Assembly: GCA_927911745.1 (NCBI GenBank)
Contig: CAKMQF010000145.1
Coordinates: 1 to 20,771, forward strand
DNA length: 20,771 nt
Direction: 5' to 3'
Source: an uncultured Gemella sp.
GTDB taxonomy: Bacteria; Bacillota; Bacilli; Staphylococcales; Gemellaceae
A program made the translations under genes and the position numbers. This document shows positions 1 to 6,331 of the stretch, one piece after another. A model generated the notes under the pieces. The model was given only the letters and a program-made list of their open reading frames with translations, did no database searches and was not told where the DNA came from. Position 1 is the stretch's first letter. Every line of letters starts with the position of its first letter.

Positions 1-100
1 TAATAGTTAATTTACCCTTTGGATTATCTTCGTAAAATGAATAATCTTCTCTGGTATAAACATAACTATAAAATATATTTAGCCACTGTTTTTCGCAGCT

Positions 101-320
101 TTATAGTACATCGGTAAACGAAGAAACAGAGAATAAGTTTAAACTTCCAACAGGAAACTTAGATTTTTCTGATACAATATATCCTTTTTTCTTCTAAATA
201 CTTTTTAGCTTCTTCTACTTTAGCACGTTCTTCTGAACTAAGATTTTCTTTTTTATGAAATACAGTAGCTGCCGCAAGTGCTCCAGCACCTACAAGACCT
301 AATAATAATTTCTTACCCAT
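101..320 (-). pseudogene. Small N-terminally anchored protein, frame broken at an A6 run
   Basis: I do not recognise the family. The start ATG (318-320) has a good AAGGAG site seven bases upstream; an ATG nine codons earlier has none. Residues 1-20 are a short basic N-terminus and an Ala/Gly/Leu-rich hydrophobic segment (MGKKLLLGLVGAGALAAATV), then a charged helix ending in KKYLEEK. The literal frame stops at 159 after 53 aa. Removing one A from the A6 run (plus 185-190) continues as GYIVSEKSKFPVGSLNLF and stops at 101. Beyond that stop the same frame stays open to the window edge and looks coding (CEKQWLNIFYSYVYTREDYS), so a longer gene may be broken twice. It is likely a membrane-anchored cell-envelope or YtxH-like small protein; the function is unknown. 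Confidence 0.5.
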
Positions 321-366
321 TAATATCTCCTTTAAATTTAGTTTCAATTTTTGTCAATATAGTACT

Positions 367-395
367 ATTTTAAACTATTTGATAAAACAAAGCAA
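367..395 (-). promoter_or_regulatory. SigA-type promoter of the small protein gene
   Basis: Read on the minus strand there is TTGCTT (390-395), a 17-base spacer and TAAAAT (367-372), about 45 bases upstream of the ATG at 320. The rest of 396-587 is AT-rich with no convincing ORF. Confidence 0.5.
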
Positions 396-582
396 CAATT
401 AATATAACTTTCTGTATTCATATGGAATATATCAGCTACAAAATATTATTCTTTACTACATTCATTAAATAATTACACAGTATCTTATAATTTCCTTTTT
501 CATGAAGATTTTCTGCTAAAAAACTAATTTTTCTTTATTATTTTAAGAAGTTACAACATATTACAACTAATAATATAAATCA

Positions 583-620
583 ATAAACTCATCCCAATTT
601 TCTCTTAAAATTAGGATGAG
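583..620 (-). terminator. Terminator of the comG operon
   Basis: An inverted repeat of about 13 bp (588-600 with 607-620, six-base loop) is followed on the minus strand by TTTATT. It lies just after the comGG stop and closes the competence operon. Confidence 0.75.
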
Positions 621-628
621 CCTATCTA

Positions 629-820
629 TTATTTAGATTTATTGTTTTCTTTTAGCTGCTGTGTTATTTGTTTATCGTAATAATCATTTAAACTTTTTAT
701 AGTATACATTTTATTAATGTAAATCCCCATAATACTAAATATAACCGCTATCACTAACAAAGTAACAAGCAAGGAGGCCACTATTGCATTTGCTTTTTTA
801 TGTTCTTTTATTATATTCAT
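629..820 (-). CDS. comGG: ComGG-like minor pseudopilin
   Basis: This is a 63-residue protein with a short basic N-terminus and one hydrophobic helix (about residues 13-37, from AIVASLLVTLL), then a polar tail. It is assigned to ComGG by position as the last gene of the comG operon and by its one-helix pseudopilin shape; no processing motif as clear as in ComGC is seen. I chose the ATG at 818-820 because GAAAGGAAG lies eight bases upstream. The alternative ATG at 841 falls inside the corrected comGF. It is shorter than Bacillus subtilis ComGG (about 124 aa), so the C-terminal part may be lost or naturally short. Its role would be a minor subunit of the competence pilus. Confidence 0.6.
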   Translation of the reverse strand: MNIIKEHKKANAIVASLLVTLLVIAVIFSIMGIYINKMYTIKSLNDYYDKQITQQLKENNKSK

Positions 821-824
821 CGTA

Positions 825-1426
825 CTAACTTCCTTTCTCATTGTTAGTAATTGGTTTTATTTTTTCTATTTCTACATTATCCTTAGAGTGTTTATCTTTA
901 TCTTTTTTGCCTTCTCTTCTTTTTCTTTCTCTTCTTGGGCTTTTTCTTTATCTGTTTTTTCATTTTTTATCTTTAGATACATATCACGTTCGTGATTATT
1001 TTTATCTACGATTAGTATATGTATGGTTTCATCTTCAACTGATAAAGTGTACCCCTTGATATGTTTCAGTAAAAGAATATATCCAGCAAAGTCATTAGAA
1101 TTTTTAAACTTGTCCATGTAGATTTGATTGTCATTGAAATTTATCCTTACATCTTCTGAATCATCTTTACTTTTCATTATAATATAATGTTTTTCTTGAA
1201 TTACTTTTGCACTATTATTGTATATCTGCAGTATTTTTCTATGAGCTAAAGCATATTCATAATTTGAATAATCTAAAAATCTTTTAGAGGTGTTTATCGT
1301 AGTCTGTAATATTAACATAAGTAGTAAAGTTAGGATTACTAATAGGAATAAAGATACTGTCAATTCTAGTAAGGTGAATCCTTGTTTTGATTTAGCTATA
1401 ACTGATTTTTTCACCAGTTTCTTCAT
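825..1426 (-). pseudogene. comGF: ComGF pseudopilin with long charged tail, one frame break
   Basis: ComGF is a minor pseudopilin of the DNA-uptake pilus. After a basic leader there is a type IV prepilin cleavage site and helix (KQGFTLLELTVSLFLLVIL), cut after G by the prepilin peptidase ComC. The literal frame ends at 872 in KINTLRIM. Adding one A to the A6 run (plus 903-908) gives AKKDKDKHSKDNVEIEK, ending NNEKGS at 825, four bases before comGG, which is the expected operon spacing. The corrected protein is about 200 aa, well above the usual 130-150. The extra length is a Lys/Glu-rich low-complexity tail of about 50 residues. The start is uncertain: the ATG at 1424-1426 overlaps the comGE end and has GAGG too close; a GTG at 1456 is the alternative. 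Confidence 0.8.
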
Positions 1427-1676
1427 CCTCAATTTTCGCTGAATTTCCACTAACACTTATGTAATAATTTTTTCTCTTTGCAGTAAAACTTTGATCCTTA
1501 TAGTGACTACAAATTTCTTCATACAATATCTCTCTCATCTCTAATTCTTTTTCAATTTTATAAAGATTAGAATATTGCCTTACCATATTTGGAATTAAAA
1601 ATACAAATAGCAATGAACAAATGAACAAAGCTCCTATTAATTCTACGAAAGTAAAAGCTTTCTTATTGTATTTCAT
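1392..1676 (-). CDS. comGE: ComGE minor pseudopilin
   Basis: This is a 94-residue minor pseudopilin of the competence pilus. It begins with a short basic leader and the class III signal sequence KKAFTFVELIGALFICSLL, with cleavage expected after the Ala. An amphipathic helix (LYKIEKELEMREILYEE) and a short beta-rich C-terminus follow. The length is normal for the family. The start overlaps the comGD stop by 14 bases and the end overlaps the comGF start, so translation is probably coupled; no separate ribosome binding site is evident. The frame is intact. Confidence 0.85.
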   Translation of the reverse strand: MKYNKKAFTFVELIGALFICSLLFVFLIPNMVRQYSNLYKIEKELEMREILYEEICSHYKDQSFTAKRKNYYISVSGNSAKIEDEETGEKISYS

Positions 1677-2106
1677 CTAGTGTCACATAACCTGTATCTA
1701 AATGAACTATTATTCGATATAAACTATTATCAAACTTTACATCGACGGTATTCGCTTTAGATATTAGATTTCCTCTCCAATATTCGAATTTCACAGAAGC
1801 TGCACCAAGTTTTGCTTTACCATTTTTACGTATTTTCTTCCAATACTTCTGACCATCATATAAGACTGCATATTCATCGTCACTTGAAAAGAAGCAGATA
1901 TAAGATCTATCCTTCCCTAAACTCTTAGTTTGAATAGTATAAATTTCTGACACTAACTCATTAACAGCTAATCTCTCCTGATATTTTTCATAGGTATTTA
2001 CAGAAATTCTAGATAGAATTATCACAATAATACTAACTATTAATAACACAGCTATCATTTCTACCAAAGAAAATCCATTTCTATTTTTGAAGTGTTGCTT
2101 TACCAT
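1663..2106 (-). CDS. comGD: ComGD pseudopilin
   Basis: This is a 147-residue pseudopilin of the competence pilus. The prepilin motif is NGFSLVEMIAVLLIVSIIV at about residues 9-27, with cleavage expected after Gly and the conserved Glu at +5. A beta-rich C-terminal half follows. The literal open frame runs upstream without a stop into comGC, so an automatic annotation would show a comGC-comGD fusion. I place the start at the ATG at 2104-2106 because adding one A just before it gives comGC its own stop at 2081, leaving the two genes overlapping by 26 bases, as is common in comG operons. Length matches B. subtilis ComGD (143 aa). Confidence 0.85.
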   Translation of the reverse strand: MVKQHFKNRNGFSLVEMIAVLLIVSIIVIILSRISVNTYEKYQERLAVNELVSEIYTIQTKSLGKDRSYICFFSSDDEYAVLYDGQKYWKKIRKNGKAKLGAASVKFEYWRGNLISKANTVDVKFDNSLYRIIVHLDTGYVTLDEIQ

Positions 2107-2414
2107 TGCTATTACTATTTTCTTACCATTAGGTGCTGTACTAGCTTTATCTGCAGGACCATCTAAATAATGTTTTTCAACTAGTTTTTCAAATGTAACA
2201 TCTTTGTCTTTTTCATTAATTTCATAAGCTGTAACTTGTGACTGTACCGTTTTTTCATAAGCTTCTGAACTTTTATCTTTAGCAGTATCTATATTCTTAG
2301 TAATATTAGGGATTATAAGAATTAATAGAATTGCTATTATAAAGAGAACGATTAACATCTCAATTAATGTAAACGCTTTTTTTATTTTTCAACTTTTGAA
2401 TAATTTTTTTTCAT
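2081..2414 (-). pseudogene. comGC: ComGC major pseudopilin, three frame breaks
   Basis: ComGC is the main subunit of the competence pilus that carries DNA to the ComE channel. The start ATG (2412-2414) has AGGAGGG upstream. The literal frame stops after ten codons. Removing one A from the A8 run (2404-2411) and one from the A7 run (2377-2383), then adding one A at about 2106, restores a 110-residue protein. It has basic leader MKKIIQKLKNKKAFTLIEML, a long hydrophobic helix to about residue 36, a coiled helical part and the C-terminus NGKKIVIANGKATLQK. The cleavage site is before FTLIE. The corrected length (333 bp) and the stop overlapping comGD both fit the family (98-110 aa). The breaks are probably sequence errors. 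Confidence 0.8.
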
Positions 2415-2424
2415 AATTCCCTCC

Positions 2425-3474
2425 TTATTTTAATGAACTTGCCATATTAAAGATTGGAAGTAGTATTACCATATACAGTCCAACTATTACTACAGCTAAG
2501 ATTCCAAATAAAATAGGTTGTAATTTTTTTAAAGTTCTATCTAATGATGTTAAAAAGGTATCTAACATCAATTCACTGAAAAGTTTTAATTCTTTATCAA
2601 TCAAACCATTATTTCTTCCATGGCTTACAAATTTTCTAATTGATTTATCAAAGTATTTAATTTTTCCAATAGCGTCTTCGAAACTTATACCTTTATCGAG
2701 TTCATGTAAAATTTCTTTAGCAAATTCTGTTAAATAATAATCATAGTTTTCTTCGACCATTACTTCTAAAGCTGTTTTCAAAGAGAATCCACTCATAAGG
2801 AATAAACTTAGCTCCATAGAAAATCTGTAAGAAAAGTATAGTTTAGAATAGTTCCTAATCTTAGGAATATATAATAGGGTCTTTAAAAATAGATTTGGTT
2901 TATATCTAATTGTATAAAATAAGTAACTTATACCTAAAAGGGTAAATAAAATTATAATGGAAATGAATTTTGGAATATAATAAAGTGATTTGATTAATAT
3001 AATGGTTTGGAGATCCATCTTAATATTAGATGAAGTATAGATGTTCTCAAATTGTGGTATTACTAGCGCATTAAATACCATAATAAGGCATATTAATGTC
3101 AGCGTTAAAAATAGTGGATATCTTAATGTTTTTATTATCTTTTCTTGTTGTATTTTTTGTATTGATAGATATGTTTCTACTTCTAGTAACATATCTTCAA
3201 TTCTACCATAGTCTTCTGCAAATTTTATTTTGCTTATAATTAGTTGTGAATAACCAAGATATCCCAATATATCGGATAATTTATTTCCGTTAGAGAGTTT
3301 TTCTTTTATCTTTTTAATTTCATCATCAGCAACTTCGTATTGTATTAATAGAAATTCTAAAGAATCTTCTAGCATATATCCATGATTTATCAACTCATAT
3401 AGACGCTTAATAAAATATATTTTATTCTCCTTATCTAGGATTTTTTTAATATCCCCATTTTTCTTTTTCATCAT
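2425..3474 (-). CDS. comGB: ComGB, polytopic platform protein of the competence pilus
   Basis: This is an intact 349-residue member of the GspF/PilC family, the inner-membrane platform on which the ComGA ATPase drives pilus assembly. It has the duplicated family layout: a cytoplasmic helical domain (about 20-100), membrane segments at about 115-140 (LFLTLTLICLIMVFNALVI) and 170-190, a second cytoplasmic domain (about 210-310, with MELSLFLMSGFSLKTALEVM), and a last membrane segment at about 322-342 (GILAVVIVGLYMVILLPIF). The ATG at 3472-3474 lies inside the 3' end of comGA, so the two are probably translationally coupled. The stop is 11 bases before the comGC ATG. It is one of the few genes here with no frame break. 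Confidence 0.95.
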   Translation of the reverse strand: MMKKKNGDIKKILDKENKIYFIKRLYELINHGYMLEDSLEFLLIQYEVADDEIKKIKEKLSNGNKLSDILGYLGYSQLIISKIKFAEDYGRIEDMLLEVETYLSIQKIQQEKIIKTLRYPLFLTLTLICLIMVFNALVIPQFENIYTSSNIKMDLQTIILIKSLYYIPKFISIIILFTLLGISYLFYTIRYKPNLFLKTLLYIPKIRNYSKLYFSYRFSMELSLFLMSGFSLKTALEVMVEENYDYYLTEFAKEILHELDKGISFEDAIGKIKYFDKSIRKFVSHGRNNGLIDKELKLFSELMLDTFLTSLDRTLKKLQPILFGILAVVIVGLYMVILLPIFNMASSLK

Positions 3475-4441
3475 TGGTGATTAATCCTCTTTCACAAGCT
3501 AATTCAAACTTTTTCTCTAAAGAGTTTTTATGTATTCTATTATTATCTATATATTCATGAATATCTTCTTTTTCAATATTTCGGTTACTAATCCTCTTTT
3601 TCCGTTTACTAAATTTACCAATCTTTGCGAAATAATGCAAATGACGGTTTGTTTTATATCTTCTAGTGACAGGTTTAAATCTCTTAATCGATTTATTACT
3701 CCAATAGAATCTTCCGCATGAATTGTACTTAAAACCAAATGTCCTGAAAATGCTGATGTGATTACTTGACTAGCTGTCTTATAATCACGGATTTCTCCAA
3801 TTACCATCGCATCCGGATCACATCGCAAGATAGATTTTAAGGCGTTATCATAGTTAATTCCTGCTTTTTCATTTACTTGCATTTGTATTAAACTAGGAAT
3901 CTTTTTTTTCTACTGGATCTTCTACTGTAATTACCTGCTTATTCATTCTTGCAAGCTCACTTGCTAATTTATACAGTGATGTTGATTTACCGCTTCCTGT
4001 AGGTCCTGAAAATAATATTAGACCATTAGCTTTTTTCGAAAGATTATTTATATATTGACTATCCTCTTCAAATATACTGTATTCAACATCTTCTAATTCA
4101 TTAATAAATATTCTGACCACACAGCCTTCATTTAATTCACTTAGTGGTAAGGTAGACACACGCAAAAAATAATCTTTATCATTATAGTTATAGACAAAGC
4201 GACCACTTTGCGGTTCCTTATTCCTTGAAATATCTATATTAGAATTAAATTTTAAAAGCGAGATAATCGCGTCTAGCTCCCTATTAGAAAATTGTTCATA
4301 TTTACTCAGATGACCGTTCACCCTGAGTTGTATAAAGGAATTTCCCGACGTATGTGGGTATATATGGATATCACTGGCTCTTTTTTCTATTGCTTCATTA
4401 ATAATTTGGTTCATTAATTCTTTTACATCAATAGTTATCAC
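3446..4441 (-). pseudogene. comGA: ComGA traffic ATPase, two frame breaks
   Basis: ComGA is the secretion-type hexameric ATPase (GspE/PilB family) that powers competence pilus assembly at the membrane. The N-terminal part has EKRASDIHI, typical of the family, and Walker A GPTGSGKST at residues 146-154. The next segment has IGEIRDYKTA (Walker B region) and HLVLSTIHAED (His box). Removing one A from the A8 run (3902-3909) gives VEKKIPSLIQMQVNEKAG, the expected link to the second half. A lost base near 3575-3578 then connects GLVTEI to EKEDIHEYIDNN and the end at 3446. The net change is zero: 331 aa, close to B. subtilis ComGA (356). The start is GTG with AAAGG close upstream. Read as written, the protein is cut after 182 residues and inactive; I think the breaks are sequence errors. 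Confidence 0.85.
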
Positions 4442-4454
4442 CCCTTTTTCTCAA

Positions 4455-4498
4455 GAAAAGAAAAATATAGGCTAAGTATTACCACTTAGCCTATATTT
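4455..4498 (-). terminator. Strong hairpin between the XRE gene and comGA
   Basis: A perfect 15-bp stem (4463-4477 with 4484-4498, six-base loop) is followed on the minus strand by a T-rich run. It terminates the XRE gene, but ends only about 14 bases before the comGA start, leaving no room for a promoter in between. See the attenuator finding. Confidence 0.8.
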
Positions 4499-4533
4499 AA
4501 AAACTATTAATTTAATTTACTACATTATAACTC

Positions 4534-4547
4534 TATAGCCTAAGTAT
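4534..4547 (-). promoter_or_regulatory. Possible anti-terminator segment upstream of comGA
   Basis: On the minus strand ATACTTAGGCTATA matches the 3' arm of the following terminator (ACTTAGCCTATA) at 11 of 12 positions, so it could pair with the terminator's 5' arm and open the hairpin. A TATAAT-like -10 sequence without a good -35 lies directly downstream at about 4526-4531. This is inference from pairing only. Confidence 0.3.
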
Positions 4548-4556
4548 TTGAGTATG

Positions 4557-4919
4557 TTATAGATTTATATTTCTCGAAAAAGAATATCCCCTAAATCTTC
4601 TCAAAACTTCTTCTACTAATTTACAATCCTCACTATCAAGTGATTTAATCATATCAATTACTTCAAAGTGAGTATCTGCCAACTCTTCTGGTTCCCCTTT
4701 TTCAGTTTTATAACCTACCAGTTCATCAATAGAAACGTTATATAATTTTGCTATTGATACTAGTGTCGCAACGTTTGGTTCGTTACGCCCGTATTCCCAG
4801 TTCGCATATACACCGTGAGATGATAACTCTAGTTTATCTGCTACAGTTGACATAGAGTAATTGTTTATTTTTCGAAGTTTTTTCAAGTTTTGTGCCAGTA
4901 ATGTTCCTTTATTCTTCAA
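4557..4919 (-). CDS. XRE-family transcriptional regulator
   Basis: This is a 120-residue DNA-binding protein with an N-terminal helix-turn-helix of the Cro/C1/XRE type: LAQNLKKLRKINNYSMSTVA, then GVYANWEYGRNEPNVATLV and LYNVSIDELVGY (about residues 8-70). The acidic helical C-terminus (about 75-120) is probably for dimerisation. The start is TTG (4917-4919), supported by AAGGAGG six bases upstream. It has its own promoter and a terminator before comGA, so it is a single-gene unit. Its position just upstream of comG suggests, but does not show, a role in competence control. The frame is intact. Confidence 0.85.
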   Translation of the reverse strand: MKNKGTLLAQNLKKLRKINNYSMSTVADKLELSSHGVYANWEYGRNEPNVATLVSIAKLYNVSIDELVGYKTEKGEPEELADTHFEVIDMIKSLDSEDCKLVEEVLRRFRGYSFSRNINL

Positions 4920-4946
4920 AGTAATCCTCCTTTCTCATCTATAACT

Positions 4947-4975
4947 ATTATACATCGTTTTCTATAAAAAATCAA
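4947..4975 (-). promoter_or_regulatory. SigA-type promoter of the XRE gene
   Basis: On the minus strand TTGATT (4970-4975), a 17-base spacer and TATAAT (4947-4952) lie about 28 bases upstream of the TTG start at 4919. Confidence 0.8.
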
Positions 4976-5095
4976 ATTATATTATAAATTTTCGAACCTT
5001 TTTTTCATGCTAATATAAAATATTATTTTCAAATTATGTGTAATATTTACAGAAAAACTACCAGGAACTTTGATATGTCAACCATATTAAAAAAT

Positions 5096-5123
5096 AAAAC
5101 AACGCTTTTATTAGCGTTGTTTT
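5096..5123 (-). terminator. Terminator of tcdA
   Basis: The stem AACAACGC / GCGTTGTT (5098-5105 with 5114-5121) is followed on the minus strand by TTATTTTTT. It lies 20 bases after the corrected tcdA stop. Confidence 0.8.
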
Positions 5124-5142
5124 CATTCATTAAATAGGTTTT

Positions 5143-5899
5143 TCAACAGTTAATATTTTTTATATTTTTCAACAAATTAGTATAAACATAATTTGCTGCT
5201 ATAAGGCCAGCGATAGATGGACAGAATGCATTAGATTGCTGGTGGTATTTTCGCTTTTCGTATAGCTGAGTCTTGTTTTCCAATTTTTCTAAATATTCTT
5301 TATTGGCAATTGTTGGACTTTCTGTAGAAAATACTACAGGAACTTTTCCACGAACTTTTTCTTTTTTAAATTTTAGTTCTTATTACTTTTTGCTAATGGA
5401 CATACTGTCGTTTACTAATGTCTGCAATTTGGAATTTTGTTGGATCTAGTTTATTAGCTGCTCCCATTACACTAATAACTGGAATATTATTTGCTAAACA
5501 ATATTTTATTAAATGTATTTTAAATGTCACCGTGTCACAGGCATCGATAACAAAGTCTAATGGTTTCTCATAGAATACAGGATATGTATCTTCAGTGTAA
5601 AAATCTTGAATCGCAATAACTTCACATTCAGGATTAATATCCAAAATTCTTTTCTTCATTTCTTGAACTTTACTGCATCCTACTGTTTTAGTAGTAGCGT
5701 GTATTTGTCTATTAACATTTGTTATATCGATATCATCTTTATCCATTAAAACTAAAGAACCTACACCAGAACGTGCTAATGACTCTGCAGCGAATGAACC
5801 TACTCCACCAACTCCTAATATCCCAACTCTTTTACTTTTTAATATTTCTAAACCTTCTGTTCCTATTACTAATTCATTTCTCGAAAATTGATGTAACAT
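5143..5899 (-). pseudogene. tcdA: tRNA threonylcarbamoyladenosine dehydratase TcdA, three frame breaks
   Basis: TcdA (YrvM/CsdL, ThiF/MoeB/E1-like fold) uses ATP to cyclise t6A37 to ct6A in tRNAs that read ANN codons. It shows the start LHQFSRNELVIG, the nucleotide-binding loop GILGVGGVGSFAAESLARSG (about 27-46), the metal/ATP region MDKDDIDITNVNRQ, and FVIDACDTVTFK. The literal frame ends at 5393. Three A-run changes within about 40 bases (add one before ACGACAG, remove one from GCAAAAAG, remove one from ACTAAAA) restore SKTTVCPLAKVIRTKFKKEK and the C-terminus down to NINC at 5143. That gives 251 aa, against 254 in B. subtilis YrvM. I chose the ATG at 5897-5899 because GGAG lies six bases upstream; the ATG at 5911 has none. 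The 6S RNA gene lies directly upstream. Confidence 0.85.
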
Positions 5900-5934
5900 T
5901 TCTATCTCCATATATCTAATTATTTCTTTTAAAT

Positions 5935-5967
5935 TAAAAAAGACTGGATACTCTTTTGAACCAGTCT
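5935..5967 (-). terminator. Terminator of the 6S RNA gene
   Basis: AGACTGG and CCAGTCT (5941-5947 with 5961-5967) form a stem with a 13-base loop, followed on the minus strand by TTTTTT. It sits between the 6S RNA and tcdA. I see no separate promoter for tcdA, which may depend on read-through. Confidence 0.85.
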
Positions 5968-5971
5968 AAAA

Positions 5972-6150
5972 AAAACCAAAACGCCGTAGATTCTTACCTG
6001 AATTGGTCCTGATATAATCAGGTGGGTACGATAGCCTTACGTTCTAAAGTCTTCTCATGAAAGCATTTTATACTAATAAGCGATTCTCGTTCCCGTTCAA
6101 AAAGTGTTAGGCCCGAATGTGTGGTAAGTCTTACAAGCGCTTTAGTTTCT
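5972..6150 (-). ncRNA. ssrS: 6S RNA (regulator of RNA polymerase)
   Basis: This is a roughly 180-nt RNA with its own promoter and terminator and no ORF. The ends form a long closing stem: AAACUAAAGCGCU at the 5' end pairs with the 3' end (13 consecutive pairs including G-U), then after a seven-base internal loop CUUACC pairs with GGUAAG. The middle is poorly paired, as expected for the central bubble that imitates an open promoter, and a small CCUGAU/AUCAGG hairpin (6008-6022) lies on the 3' side of the bubble. From memory, the gene for B. subtilis 6S-1 RNA also lies beside yrvM (tcdA), which supports the call. 6S RNA binds SigA-RNA polymerase in stationary phase and is released by pRNA synthesis. 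Confidence 0.85.
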
Positions 6151-6156
6151 ATTTAT

Positions 6157-6185
6157 ATTTTACCACACTTACTTTACTAAAACAA
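6157..6185 (-). promoter_or_regulatory. SigA-type promoter of the 6S RNA gene
   Basis: On the minus strand TTGTTT (6180-6185), a 17-base spacer and TAAAAT (6157-6162) place the transcription start at about 6150, which is exactly where the closing stem of the 6S RNA begins. Confidence 0.75.
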
Positions 6186-6331
6186 CCTCAAAATTTGTAT
6201 AATCAGGCGGATGATTTTAAATTATTCATCTAAACCCTATTAAATAAAAGGTTTTCATAATGTAAAATATTTTTTAAAATATATTTTTAATATTTGATTC
6301 TTAACTACTTATTTTTTTTATTAAATTTTTA

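Noticed and set aside
1663..2358. A continuous frame joining comGC and comGD, as if the two pseudopilins were fused
   Set aside because: One missing A just before 2106 explains it. With the A restored comGC ends normally at 2081 (NGKATLQK) and comGD starts at its own ATG with its own prepilin cleavage motif.
4463..4498. Direct repeats at several hairpins as a CRISPR array
   Set aside because: The hairpins differ from each other and have no regular repeat-spacer pattern; no cas genes are present. The same holds for the repeats at 11055-11154, whose copies are degenerate and unevenly spaced.
5719..5919. Plus-strand ORF over the start of tcdA, and similar plus-strand ORFs at 841-1059, 3530-3721, 8379-8669, 11205-11411, 12971-13285, 13345-13545, 19670-19966 and 20034-20222
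   Set aside because: They lie opposite well-recognised minus-strand genes, have no ribosome binding sites and encode no recognisable domains.
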